Positions 46,801 through 56,530 of a DNA stretch of 64,000 bases are shown one piece after another. Location of the stretch: the NCBI GenBank assembly GCA_036320915.1, contig JAXBDG010000024.1, forward strand, positions 186,001 to 250,000. The letters run 5' to 3'. A program made the position numbers and the translations under genes. Every line of letters starts with the position of its first letter. Position 1 is the first letter of the stretch. Under the pieces are notes generated by a model that was not told the origin of the DNA, did not search any database, and was given only the letters and a program-made list of their open reading frames with translations. The DNA is from Linnemannia elongata (Eukaryota > Mortierellomycota > Mortierellomycetes > Mortierellales > Mortierellaceae).

Positions 46801-47265
46801 AAAAGAAAGAGCTAATGGACGGGGCTTTGTTCATCCCCTCTTCCCCCCGAACACCATCTTGCTGCATACACACAATTCACCTTGACAGAAAAGACAACAA
46901 GCCGGTAGATATGGTGCAGCAGGAGGTCTAGACCCCTATTTTTTACTTCATATCCCATGTGGCAATGGTTACCCTGGTTGTACCTTTACCCCAAAGTTGT
47001 TTTTTTTTCTTAAATTTCGTCAACGGCATTTGAAAATTCCTTTCTCTGTTCCCTCTTCTTTTCCTTTCTCTTCTCTCTTCTCTTTTCTTTTTTTCTCTTC
47101 TTTGTCCTCTACCCGCCCCCTCCTCCTCCCTTCCTTCCATATTCCATCATCCCTCCCTCCCTCCCTCCCTCCTTGACACTTGACGACTCCTTCAGCAATT
47201 TCCTTCCTCCTCCTGGACAACTCGTCTCCCCCCCCCTCTCTCTCTCTCTTGTCCCCAGGCCTTCC

Positions 47266-47267
<2 letters not shown>

Positions 47268-47318
<51 letters not shown>
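47268..47318 (+). repeat. Poly-T tract of 51
   Basis: Uninterrupted T run inside a pyrimidine-rich block 100 bp before the kelch gene start. Its length may be affected by sequencing or assembly. Confidence 0.9.
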
Positions 47319-47418
47319 CCTTCCTCCTTCCCTTTTGCTTCTCCCCTTTTTTTAGTTTTGCCGTTACTTGCCACTCATTCATTCAATCATTTGCATCTTT
47401 CTCTCACTTTCATTCACA

Positions 47419-49897
47419 ATGTCCACAAAGACAATGACCTCGGCAATGATGCTAATCACCTCCACTCTCCTCCTCCTGCTCTCCCTCCTCCCAACCGCTT
47501 ACTCTCAACTCCCCACCTCTCCCCCGCTCCCCGTCGAACAATTCGCTTTCACCCGCGCAGGTCCAAAAGCTTATATGATCGGTGGTAAATTCGTCGAGAA
47601 CGGCACAACAAAGGCTACCTACGGCCAAGTCTACTCCCTCGACCTCACCGTCTCCTGGAAGACTGCCTCTCCTTCCTGGCAGGCACTCGCCCAAGTGCTT
47701 CCTGTGTACTTTATCAACGCTGTCGCAGCACCCGATAACCAGTCCATCATCGTCATCAAACGCGGGGTGAATGAGTCGCTTAGTTTCCCAACGTATCGGA
47801 TTGCGACCAATGCCTGGGACCTCAACCCGGTTAACACGAATCCTGTCCAAGAGAGTCGACAGGGTATCAAGCCCGTTATGGATCCGGTTACAGGGAATAT
47901 CTACATTAACGCATGGACTTACCTCGACGTTTTTAACCCCAGCACCTCGACCTATCAGTACCAGAACATGCCTGCGTACACTTTTACGTCGAGGTTCTTT
48001 GCGGGATCCTGCTATAACGCTGCCAGACGTTCGATCATGTACTTTGGAGGTCTCAATGGAGCCATCCAGTTTGACCCTGCGGCTACCTATGTTTCGGAAT
48101 ACTCTATCACGACTTCCCAATGGTCCAACTTTGTAAGATAACCCTGTCTACCCTTTCAACGTTTTTTTGTGACTCCCACCCGCCCCCTTTTTTCAATTTT
48201 TGGGCAAGCAATTGAGCGCCTTATGCTTACACACACACACACTCACTTATTTGCTCCTGTCTATTTATCCGTGGCATGCATAATAGACAGCATCAGGCAC
48301 ACCTCCGGAACCAAGGTCGGATTTCTGTATGGCGGCCAGCGAGGATGGGAACAGAGTCGTCGTCTTTGGAGGACGCATTGCACCCAACACCACCGTCAGT
48401 CCACCCGCCAACTTTACAGGATCCTTCTACATCCTCGACACCGTTACCCGGCAATGGACAAAGGGACCCGACAGTACTCTGAGGTCTTATATGGGCTGTC
48501 TTATTGTTGGAGACCAGTTCTTAGTCTGGGGTGGGTCAGATGGGGTCAACACTTATACGACGCCACCGATTATCTTTGACTTCGTGACGAACCAGTGGGT
48601 GGACACTTATACCCCGCCGAGTTATTTGCTGAATTGGCCAAAGACGACGACTACTCTTGCTGGAGTCACTAAACCGACGGCGAACTCTGCACCCCTGGGA
48701 CCTGCAACCGACACACCAGTAGCGAAATCCAACAACCTGGGTGCAATTCTTGGAGGCACTTTTGGAGCATTGTTTGTTATTGCGATCTCGGCCATGGTCT
48801 ATCTGGTTCTAAAGCGACGCGAGGACAAGGTCAAGTATGGCGCACCCTCGGATCAACAATCCAGTGTGGACGAGAATGACGAGAAAGCTATCTCGCCCGC
48901 TTACCTTCACTCCAACAACTCGACCAACTCTTCCCAGAGGAATCCCCATCGCTCCCAGCACGGCGATGTACGTGACCCACAGGATGCTTCAGGAATTGGG
49001 TATACCGGTCGTCAGTCTCTGGAGACTGCATCTCATCTCGGACAAGTCCCCAAGGACGGCGGCAGTATCTACCCCGTGGGAGCTTCGTCCCAAGCGTATG
49101 GAAATATCGCCATGACGGGCCCGCCGACAATGCTGGTCCCCAACTCTTCCTTCATTCCGGTCGGTGGAAACACAGCATTCGTCCAACCCAACCAAGCCAT
49201 CTACGCTGCAGGCCCTAACAACGGAATATATCAAATCTATAACAACCAACCCTTTGTTCAAGGACAAGGAATCCAGACTGTCGCACCTCCAGGGGCAACC
49301 TTTGTCTCAAGTGATGGTCAACCCTTGATGGTCTCGTACGGAACCCCAGTCTATACCTTGCCCATGGATCCCAATGGTCTGAACGGACACCACCCATTCC
49401 CTGTAGGCTTTACTCCGCCCTTTGCTCAACCTGCATTCGCGAACCACTCGTCATCGTCCCTGAACGGATCTCCCACACAAGCCTACCCCATCACACCTCC
49501 TCCAGTCAGTACCACGAGCGTCTACAACACCGCCCCACTAGCACCTCCTGCATCAACACAACCCCACTTCGGAGCCTTCAATAACACGACCACAGCACCC
49601 ATCAGCAACCAAACTGCTCCCCTGCCACCCATCACAACCGCCGGAAACTACAGCCCCGCCACCTCAAATTTCACAACCGCATCCTCCCACAGCGCTTCTG
49701 CTACGACTAACAACCCGGGCACGCCTCCTAGTTTGGCGTCCCTCCCTCCAAGACCCTCATCGAGCTCCAACTTGCTCGCGAATGCTGCTGCTCCTGCGAG
49801 CAGCGGTGGTTCCAGGAATACCAGCCCACTTGCGGCGCGGGATGAGAACACCGGTTATGTGCGGCCGCCTCCTACCTCTGGAACTAATCCTTTCTAG
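47419..49897 (+). CDS. Kelch-repeat single-pass membrane protein
   Basis: Two exons, 47419-48132 and 48287-49897, joined by a 154-nt intron (GTAAGA donor, AATAG acceptor); 774 aa. The start MSTKTMTSAMM precedes a signal peptide (LITSTLLLLLSLLPTAYS). The ectodomain contains kelch/galactose-oxidase-type blades: AGPKAYMIGGKFV, NIYINAWTYLDVFNPSTSTY, SIMYFGGLNGAIQFDP, then across the splice NRVVVFGGRI, FYILDTVTRQWTKGP, FLVWGGSDGVNTY and FDFVTNQWVDTY. A transmembrane helix lies at about 389-413 (LGAILGGTFGALFVIAISAM) with a KRRED stop-transfer. The cytoplasmic tail of about 360 residues is Pro/Ser/Thr/Asn-rich and disordered. Kelch ectodomain plus TM plus low-complexity tail is a common layout for fungal surface proteins; ligand and function are unknown. 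Confidence 0.83.
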
Positions 49898-50123
49898 TTT
49901 GTTGACAAGCTATTGCTGTCGCTTCTCCGGAAGGGGGATAAATATTTCTTTTTTATACCTTAATCGTTTCATACTATTAAAAAACATCAATCAAGAAGAA
50001 AAACATACTCAGAAAAGGTATTGCGGTAGGGCCATGACCATCAGGCGCACCGCAATGGAAAAAAAAAATCATCTTCTCTATTTTGTGTATGTATGTGTTA
50101 TTATTTATTCGCTCTTTAGTTCT

Positions 50124-51698
50124 TCAAGCCATATCGTTTTCTTTGTTAGCGGCAAAATGTTGATCCAGTCGCTTCTGCTCACTGTTCGGAAGGGTAACTC
50201 CTCTCAGCGACCTCAGGTTTGGCCAATTCTCAATCACCCAATCAACTTCTGCTGCTCCCCATGATCGTACTCTCAATATCCCACACTCGAACGACGTGAG
50301 ATTCTTGAGAGAACACAATAAATCCAGACCTGACTGGAGTGTAAATTTAGGTCCACGCCCTCCGAAATACGGAATTCTACACTTCTTCAACCTATCCAGC
50401 TTTGAGAGTCGAAGGAGGAGTTTTGGCTCTAGAGAGGGTGATCGTCCAAAGGTACTACCAAGGTCAAACGTTAGGCTCAGCTCCTTTAGCGCATGACAGA
50501 GCCAGGGGCGATCGTCCTGTTCGACGTCCGTGTATGGGAGGGAGACCGCTTTGAAGACTTCAAGATTGGGCATCGTACACAACATGTCCTGGACGGCTGA
50601 TCCAGGTAAGCAATGGCAGTTCTCGAGGTCCAGTTCTCGGAGACGCAACAAAAGTTGAGGGCTTGCACGGAGGACTCTCCAGCCATCCAGATTGATGTCC
50701 GTTTCAGACAGGTTCAATGTCGTCAGCTGTGGCATCGTCCTGATCAAGCTATCGAGATCCCGCGAGTAAATGTTCGATCCTGATAGCTCAAGGTGTTTGA
50801 TATGAACCCATTTAATTCCACTGCGCCTGATCTCTTCTGCCATCAGGTGCATAGGCCCACTGTCTGCATCAAGCAAGGGTTCATCTTCCCGAAGCGAAAT
50901 TGTACTCCAGATCAGTCGGACCAGATGTGGACACTGTTGGACGGTCCAGCAGTGTGCCTTGATGTCATTCATATCCCTCCTCGACCTGACAGTGAGCTCT
51001 TGGATTGAAGTTGACGATGCTGGCAGTTCTGGTGAGACCTCTAAGGGGTGTACATGTCGAAACTCCTGAGGAACATGGGAGGACCCAGCACAGAGCACCT
51101 TGAGGCGCGACCACAGGCAGTTGTGCAGGAATACCCATTGCTTGGGCTTGGTCAGGTCCAGTGACCAACAATGCAGCTGCTGCAACTTGTAACATCCTTC
51201 TATAGCCTCTAGAACGCCCGTAGACATTCCAGTCACCGAAATGGAGACCAAGGATTGTTGGTGCCTCTGAATAAAGTAGATAAAGGCGTTGCTTTTGTCG
51301 GTAGCAGCATAGATAGTCAAATCGAAGAGTTTTGGATAGGCAAATGAGCAAATGTGGTCGAGGTACATGAAGTGTTCCCTGAAGGGACCTCGGATTTTGA
51401 GTTTCCGGACAAGGGATGAGTGTCTTTCGAGAACGTTACTTGGAGGGCACTTACCTTTCTCTTGCAGGTTGATATCCACAGAGGTCCAGATCTGAGGAAG
51501 GAAATGTTCGCACCAGGAACGCGAGACACGCAGACAAGACACTGACGTGTGGCGGCTTGAGATGGAAGCGATCATTGAGAGGATCTCGGGAATGGCCAAT
51601 GGATTCTGATGGCAAGGCACCTGCGCTTGAGGAGCTATTTGTTCTATCTTCCATGGACTTGCTGAACCGGCTTGTTGACCTTGGCAGGCAGGAGGCAT
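50124..51698 (-). CDS. F-box/LRR protein, medium form
   Basis: Intronless, 524 aa from ATG 51698 (MPPACQGQQ); the open frame extends upstream without supporting content. The F-box is clear (NPLAIPEILSMIASISSRHT, then SCLRVSRSWCEHFLPQIW). Leucine-rich units follow (LVRKLKIRG, YKLQQLHCWSLDL, IKHLELSGSNIYSRDLDSLI, MPQLTTLNLSETDINLDGW, RLRELDLENCHCL, LKELSLTFDLG). It ends with the WPNLRSLRG motif shared with 22903-25320. Predicted role is substrate recognition in an SCF ubiquitin ligase. The upstream spacer contains a piece of the dispersed GACATCGAAGGA repeat at 52101-52145. Confidence 0.82.
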   Translation of the reverse strand: MPPACQGQQAGSASPWKIEQIAPQAQVPCHQNPLAIPEILSMIASISSRHTSVSCLRVSRSWCEHFLPQIWTSVDINLQEKGKCPPSNVLERHSSLVRKLKIRGPFREHFMYLDHICSFAYPKLFDLTIYAATDKSNAFIYFIQRHQQSLVSISVTGMSTGVLEAIEGCYKLQQLHCWSLDLTKPKQWVFLHNCLWSRLKVLCAGSSHVPQEFRHVHPLEVSPELPASSTSIQELTVRSRRDMNDIKAHCWTVQQCPHLVRLIWSTISLREDEPLLDADSGPMHLMAEEIRRSGIKWVHIKHLELSGSNIYSRDLDSLIRTMPQLTTLNLSETDINLDGWRVLRASPQLLLRLRELDLENCHCLPGSAVQDMLCTMPNLEVFKAVSLPYTDVEQDDRPWLCHALKELSLTFDLGSTFGRSPSLEPKLLLRLSKLDRLKKCRIPYFGGRGPKFTLQSGLDLLCSLKNLTSFECGILRVRSWGAAEVDWVIENWPNLRSLRGVTLPNSEQKRLDQHFAANKENDMA

Positions 51699-52100
51699 TA
51701 CTCGATTAAAGTAAATGGAGGTGGTAGGGATATGCCTGTGGGTAGGTGTGTTGAATAAATAAATGAGAAGAAGAACGGGTTTCTTCTTGCTTTTATGCAT
51801 TTGCTGCGCGGCCAATACGCAATCACTACTTCTTGATAAATGTGCAGCGCCTTTAGTGCCTCCAGTGCTCTCATCATTTGTTTTTGGTGAATTTGCAGCG
51901 CCTCCACTACTCGCAACTTTACTCACAAGTTTTCTTAAACAGTTTAGCCCAAGTCTTCGCCCCCAAGGCTCTAAAACAGCGGTGGCCTTGTTGTCTGAGG
52001 ACCTAATTTTGCTGATACATATTGCACAACACCCTAAAACAAAATATATTTCCATAGATGAACAAATCCTAACGCGTCCGACTAATTCTAATAAAGGCGG

Positions 52101-52145
52101 AGAGAAAGATCCGACATCGAAGGACGTCGCCATGTACGCTCGGCG
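52101..52145 (+). repeat. Dispersed GACATCGAAGGA box, copy a
   Basis: agatccgacatcgaagga followed by cgtcgccatgtacgctcgg. Related boxes lie at 58595-58655 and 59270-59350. All three are next to CCTTGATG-rich arrays, so they appear to belong to one repeat family. Confidence 0.5.
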
Positions 52146-52299
52146 CAAGATGTAGCTAGGGATGTCTGATGTTATCGTCGCGCGCATTCTTCGCTAGGCT
52201 TCACTGGTAGCATCATGTGATTAACATGCCCACCTTCCTGGAATCATGCATCAGGGGTTTCCAGAGTACTCTTGATTTTTCGTCCCTTCTTTTTTTTTT

Positions 52300-52610
52300 T
52301 TTTTTGCAGGATGCCCTTGACATTGTCCTTTGATCTTTTTTTGATACTCTCCCTTGATACTGTTTTCTCTTGCGTTATCCCTCGATGCTACCCCTTGGTG
52401 TTATTTCTGGTGTCGTCTCTAGTGTGTTGCCTAATGCTGTCCCTTGATGTTACTGTTGTCCTTTGATTTTTGTGCCTTTATGTTCTTCCTTGTCTCTCGA
52501 TGTTACCCCTTGGTGCGGTCTATTGGTGTGGTCCATTGATGCTGTTCCTTGATGTTGCCTCTGTTGTTGTACTTTGGTGTTGTCCATTGGGTGCTGTTGC
52601 CCTGACCTTT
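52300..52610 (+). repeat. CCTTGATG-rich degenerate repeat, array 2
   Basis: Variants of gtcccttgatgttac, ctaatgctgtcccttgatg and gtccattgatgctgttcctt over about 300 bp, preceded by a T-run (52288-52305). Same motif as array 1 and the 58-60 kb block. Confidence 0.6.
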
Positions 52611-52703
52611 TCACATTTTTTACTGCTATTAGGTACACAATCCAAGGCTCGCTGGTGTCATGATAAGAAGAGTCAACATAGACTGACCAAAACAATTTCA
52701 AGG

Positions 52704-52710
52704 TATAAAA
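52704..52710 (+). promoter_or_regulatory. TATA box of small secreted protein gene
   Basis: tataaaa 217 bp before ATG 52927, immediately after array 2 and a gataagaagagtcaacata box. The promoter therefore abuts, or is supplied by, the repeat. Confidence 0.4.
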
Positions 52711-52926
52711 CCATCTCTATTTTTTTAGGAAATCTCCCCTTTTCCTCCATCTATCAACACTCCCTTCATCCGCAATCAAGGTAAATGGTCTTTCTAAGTC
52801 AATATCGCCTATTGTTTTTTTTCTCAGAGTCCAAACATAAGAAGGATGTTGTCCTCTTGCCAGCAAAGTACTCATTCAACATACACAATCACTCAATCTC
52901 TAGTAATCCCAAAACACACGTCAATC

Positions 52927-53241
52927 ATGCGAGTCACATCCATCATTCTCTCCCTAGTCAGCTTTGCAGCCTGTACTACGTTGGCTACTGCTGCCACTGG
53001 CGTCTTCAGCTACAGATATGATCTTTTAAAGTCTGGAAACATGGAAAACCCTCCAAGTGGGACTTGCATTAATGTGCCAGAAGCCAGCGAAGACACCCCC
53101 GCGGACTCTCCTAAGGATGACACCGATAACGACGTTACTTTGTTTTTAGATTTTGACTGTGAAGGAGAGACCACGTATGATCTTCGAGCACAAAAGTCAT
53201 TGTCGAGTCGTCTCAAGTTTAGAAGCGTTAAATTTCACTAG
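52927..53241 (+). CDS. Small secreted protein, 104 aa
   Basis: Intronless. ATG 52927 begins a signal peptide (MRVTSIILSLVSFAACTTLA) with likely cleavage after TAA. The mature part is about 80 residues with two cysteines: TCINVPEASEDTPADSPKDD, then VTLFLDFDCEGETTYDL, then SSRLKFRSVKFH. The layout (one Cys with NVP, FLDFDC, and a final RLKFRSVKF strand) resembles the small crystallin-fold secreted proteins found in many fungi, but this is pattern-based. It has its own TATA box. The frame is open upstream, but the signal peptide marks the true start. Confidence 0.68.
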   Translation: MRVTSIILSLVSFAACTTLATAATGVFSYRYDLLKSGNMENPPSGTCINVPEASEDTPADSPKDDTDNDVTLFLDFDCEGETTYDLRAQKSLSSRLKFRSVKFH

Positions 53242-53313
53242 TTATTTCCACTGCTGCAACAGAACGCTTGTTTACACTCATCGCCACTTCCAAACTCGAT
53301 CGCTCATGCCTCT

Positions 53314-53339
53314 CCCCCCCCCCCCCCCCCCCCCCCCCC
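53314..53339 (+). repeat. Poly-C tract of 26
   Basis: Uninterrupted C run (G on the other strand) 72 bp after the small secreted protein stop; a possible G-quadruplex or assembly weak point. Confidence 0.9.
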
Positions 53340-54758
53340 TTCCATCGAGTTACCTTCTTCGGCTTAGCCTCCTCAACACTACACTTGCCCACAACAGATC
53401 CTGTTCCAGTAAAATTTCATTGCAAAGTAACATTCTTACCATCCTTGACCTTTTTCGTATCGCAACCCATGGAGGATTCTTTTTTTTCTTTTTCTTTTTT
53501 TCTTGTGCAATATCGAGCACGGACTAAGAGTATTAATAGATAAAGACTCGGGTTCATTTCGTTCGTTGATTTAGCTTGAAGAATTGTCAGGACATTGATG
53601 CCGTCTTCACGGCAAAGAACGGGGAGTCGAAGACATGATGGGTCTAGAAAAAGAAGTCATGGTGTCTCCGTGGAGGTGATTTGAATGGACGAGGTGGACG
53701 ATTGTGATACGGCGCTGCCATAGTGGCTTATGTGTGTATGTTGAGGGGAGGAGGAGAAATTGAAGTGTAGAAAGAGTATAGAGGTTCTACCCGCAAGAGT
53801 GCAGGAGTTAAGTGGAGAGAAGGGATGAGGAAATGAAGCGGGAAGAAAAAGCGCGGGAACGAAAAGACGAGAAAGTGAGCGTCTCAAAAAAAATTAATGA
53901 ATGACAATGAGAGAGGAATGAACGAATACAGTAGTGAATGAGTGCAAAGAGAGAAAAGTGGTTAAAGGTAAAGTGAGAGAGAGTAAAGGGTAAAAGGAAA
54001 CAAGAAGAGGGGGTGAGGAGAGTGACGCGAGGGGGGAGTGACTTGAGTCAAAGAGGTTGTTAGAACGATTGACAAAGGGTGAGAATGCAAAAAGGTATGC
54101 AAAAAGGAACACAATGCAACGGAATGAGTGAGGAAGTAGAGAGTGAAGTTTAGAAAGGATGCGGCAGAAGTAGAATGTTGCATGCGTTGAGCAAAGGGCT
54201 TAATTGAAGTGAAAAAGTCAGGGAAAAGTCAAACGTGAAGGAAAGCAACAGAAAAGGCAATCTCGTTTCAGATATTGTGTCTGAGGGGCGATAGGCGAGA
54301 AGGTAACAGCAAAAGGAGAGGGAGTAGACAAACAACAAACGAAGGTAGGATGTAGCGAAAAGAAGAGGGTTCACACTTTCTTGATGTGACATACATTCAT
54401 TCACTCTGTCTCATATAGTCAGATTTATTCCTCAACGTCAATTTTGATCACAAAAAAAAATGAACGATGAGGATACACTGGACAACACATATTAGAAGAA
54501 GCAAAAGGGAAAAAAGGCTCGACAAGTGGTAAAAAAGAGTAGGAGTTAAAGAGGAGTGGAAAGGGAAGGGAAGGGTGAAGGGGAAGAAAAGACCAGAAAG
54601 TTGCGGCAAATTGAGTGGTGAAGTCATTAGGCGAGAGGAGTGGGTGTAACACCACCGAATATGTTATCATCATGTCCCAAAATATATATTCTTGAACTGT
54701 ACTCAGATCCATCAGCTCAAAAAGTGGAAGCAGTATCTACTTAGTGTAGGACTATGAA
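53340..54758. other. Intergenic, purine-rich
   Basis: From about 53730 to 54620 the plus strand is strongly purine-rich (gagagagtaaagg-like, aagaagaggg). No gene; long minus-strand frames are low-complexity Ser/Leu/Phe translations of this bias. Confidence 0.55.
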
Positions 54759-54980
54759 TCAAGAACCGGGAGCAGGAGAAAGAGCGGGAAGAGCGGGAAG
54801 AGAAAGACCCAAGTTATCTACAGAAGCAGCTCTAACATCTTCAATAAAACCAGGAATATCAGGTTTCGCTTTATCTGTGCGCTTCTGAATATCACCCAGA
54901 ATAGGAATGGCACTGGTGATCGAAAAGAGAGTGACCAACACGGCCAAGATAACAACAATGGAAGTGGTGCGTGCAAGCAT
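54759..54980 (-). CDS. Small secreted peptide precursor, 73 aa
   Basis: ATG 54980 starts a strong signal peptide (MLARTTSIVVILAVLVTLFS, then ITSA). A pro-segment IPILGDIQ ends in a KR Kex2 site, and the mature part TDKAKPDIPGFIEDVRAASV plus a Leu/Pro/Ala-rich tail (LPALPALSPAPGS) has no cysteine. No family recognised. The 5' leader (55013-55075) is clearly homologous to the leader of the 35-aa peptide gene 0.6 kb upstream on the same strand, so the two are probably tandem duplicates at the promoter/leader level with unrelated coding parts. Confidence 0.6.
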   Translation of the reverse strand: MLARTTSIVVILAVLVTLFSITSAIPILGDIQKRTDKAKPDIPGFIEDVRAASVDNLGLSLPALPALSPAPGS

Positions 54981-55012
54981 GGCTGGAAATTGTTTCAATC
55001 GTGAGTCTGGTC

Positions 55013-55075
55013 TGATGCGTGGTTTGTGCAGATCTTGTGAACGTTGCTGTGAGAATTATTGCAAGTGGCTGCGAG
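55013..55075 (-). repeat. Shared peptide-gene leader, copy 1
   Basis: Plus-strand gatgcgtggtttgtgcagat, cttgtgaacg and gctgtgagaa recur at 55827-55885 with small changes. It sits about 35 bp upstream of the 73-aa precursor ATG. Confidence 0.7.
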
Positions 55076-55528
55076 AGAGATGTTTTCTTGTTAGAGTTCT
55101 TGATGGAGCTCTAGGGCGTACTTGCGGCTCTTGCGACGGTACTTAGAGTAGCTGTTGCGAGTGCTGAGAGTGCACTTGAGAGTATTGAGTTTTGAAGTAG
55201 GATCAGATGTGTGTCTTTGTGTGCTAGTACTTTTTTTTATTTTATTTTTTTATCCTCAAACAAAAATATTATATTTTCAAATCAGGGTAGACTTTTATGG
55301 ATAGACCCTGTAAGTTTAGCACACTATCTTCCATCACAATCTTGAAATGTGCACGAGCTCTGGTGGTCATTGTTTAGCCCCCTCTCTATTTCGTATTAGA
55401 AATGGAATGATGATAAAGAGTGCCAGGAAGATGTAAAGTTAGTTGTCCGCTCAACAAGGCGTCTATCTCTCTTGCCAGTAGCCACATCTGAGTGGCCAAT
55501 GTGGCAGCCGTCTTTCATCTTACTCTTG

Positions 55529-55636
55529 TTAGCAGCCGTGGAGGAAGTCGAAGAATGGGCAGAACTCAAGGGGAACAGGAGCAGCGACAGTCAGGCCCAG
55601 GAGGATACTGGCAATAAATAGATATCGGAGATGCAT
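55529..55636 (-). CDS. Very short secreted peptide precursor, 35 aa
   Basis: ATG 55636 to TAA 55529. A signal peptide (MHLRYLFIASILLGLTVA) is followed by a mature part of about 17 residues, APVPLEFCPFFDFLHGC, with two cysteines nine residues apart that could close a ring. Upstream on the minus strand lie a likely 96-nt 5'-UTR intron (GTAAGA at 55822, TAG ending 55727), the shared leader and a TATA box at 55956-55962, i.e. a full small-gene layout. The peptide is tiny, so chance is possible, but the signal peptide, promoter and leader homology to the 73-aa precursor argue for a real gene. Secreted cyclic-like peptide is inference. Confidence 0.55.
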   Translation of the reverse strand: MHLRYLFIASILLGLTVAAPVPLEFCPFFDFLHGC

Positions 55637-55826
55637 TTTGATTGAATTGGGTTGGATGTCAAAGTTGGTTGGAGTAAAGAGAACCGTTGCAAGTTGAGAA
55701 TTTGTGAAAGTGGTTGTGTGCGAGTACTATGATGGTGGAAATAGCAAAAATTGTTAGATTGAACAAAGCATTGTTACCCCTTAAATTCACGCTGTGAAAG
55801 TATTTCCCTTGCTTGGTCTTACTTGA

Positions 55827-55885
55827 GATGCGTGCGTGGTTTGTACAGATCTTGTAAGCGTGGCTGTGAGAAAGTGGCTGTGGGA
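55827..55885 (-). repeat. Shared peptide-gene leader, copy 2
   Basis: Homologue of 55013-55075. It lies just upstream of the predicted 5'-UTR intron donor (55822), so it corresponds to a non-coding first exon. Confidence 0.7.
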
Positions 55886-55955
55886 CTGATGTGAGAGTTA
55901 TATGAGGGAGTTTGTTGATTTGGCAGTAGTTGTAATATACCGGGGTGCGACTTCC

Positions 55956-55962
55956 TTTTATA
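55956..55962 (-). promoter_or_regulatory. TATA box of the 35-aa peptide gene
   Basis: Minus-strand CATATAAAAGG. It lies about 70 nt upstream of the shared leader, the expected position for transcription start within the leader exon. Confidence 0.5.
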
Positions 55963-55989
55963 TGTCAAGGTGGTCGAAAAGAAACGAAA

Positions 55990-56470
55990 CAAATCATGTT
56001 GTCATTGGACATGCCAACAAATCATGGAGATGCTGTTTAGGTCAGGAGAAAGATCAAGGGAATGCGGAAAGCATATAAGAAAAAAGAAGGGGCACCAAAA
56101 AGATCAAGGGACTGGAGACAGAAAGAAAAAGGAGGGATGCCAAAAGGATCAAGGGTATGCGAAGAGAATAAGAGAAAAAAGAAGAAAAAAAAGGGACGTA
56201 AATAGGATCTAGGGGATGCCGAAATCAAGGGCTCTCAGAAAAAAAAAGGAGAGCAGATGCCAAAGGGAATAAATCGAATCGAATGCAGAAAAAAAAATGG
56301 GAGGGGAGGGACGAAAAAAAAAGATAAAAGGGAGAGACAAATAAAATGTTTTAGGGAGAAGGGAAAGGGAATGTTAGGGGAGAAACAAAAAAAAAGATTC
56401 CAGGGGAGGGATGGAAAAAAAGATGGGAAAGCAGAGAAAAGGAGGAGATGCAATGAAAAAGGGGAGGGGT
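55990..56470. repeat. AAGATCAAGGG repeat and A-rich tract
   Basis: 55990-56250 contains repeats of aaaagatcaaggga and gaaaaaggagggatgccaaa, the complement of the cccttgatcttttc motif that dominates 58-60 kb. The tract then becomes poly-purine (aaaaaaaagggagggg) to about 56470. Confidence 0.55.
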
Positions 56471-56530
56471 ACTGACCAATCTCACTGACCAACTATGATA
56501 CAAAAGTCGTCGCCAAACTGCACGCATGAA

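Larger units (their letters stand above)
45817..47418. other. Divergent intergenic region, TFB2 to kelch gene
   Basis: Mixed sequence with a (GA)n run near 46524-46541, a CAACAG-type microsatellite, and a strongly pyrimidine-rich block from about 47030 to 47345 ahead of the kelch gene. No gene recognised. Confidence 0.55.

Noticed and set aside
47173..47437. Phe-rich frames across the poly-T tract
   Set aside because: Pure translation of a homopolymer; no conserved part.
54907..55146. 79-codon plus-strand Cys/Arg-rich frame
   Set aside because: Antisense of the shared leader and signal peptide of the 73-aa precursor, which has better gene structure.
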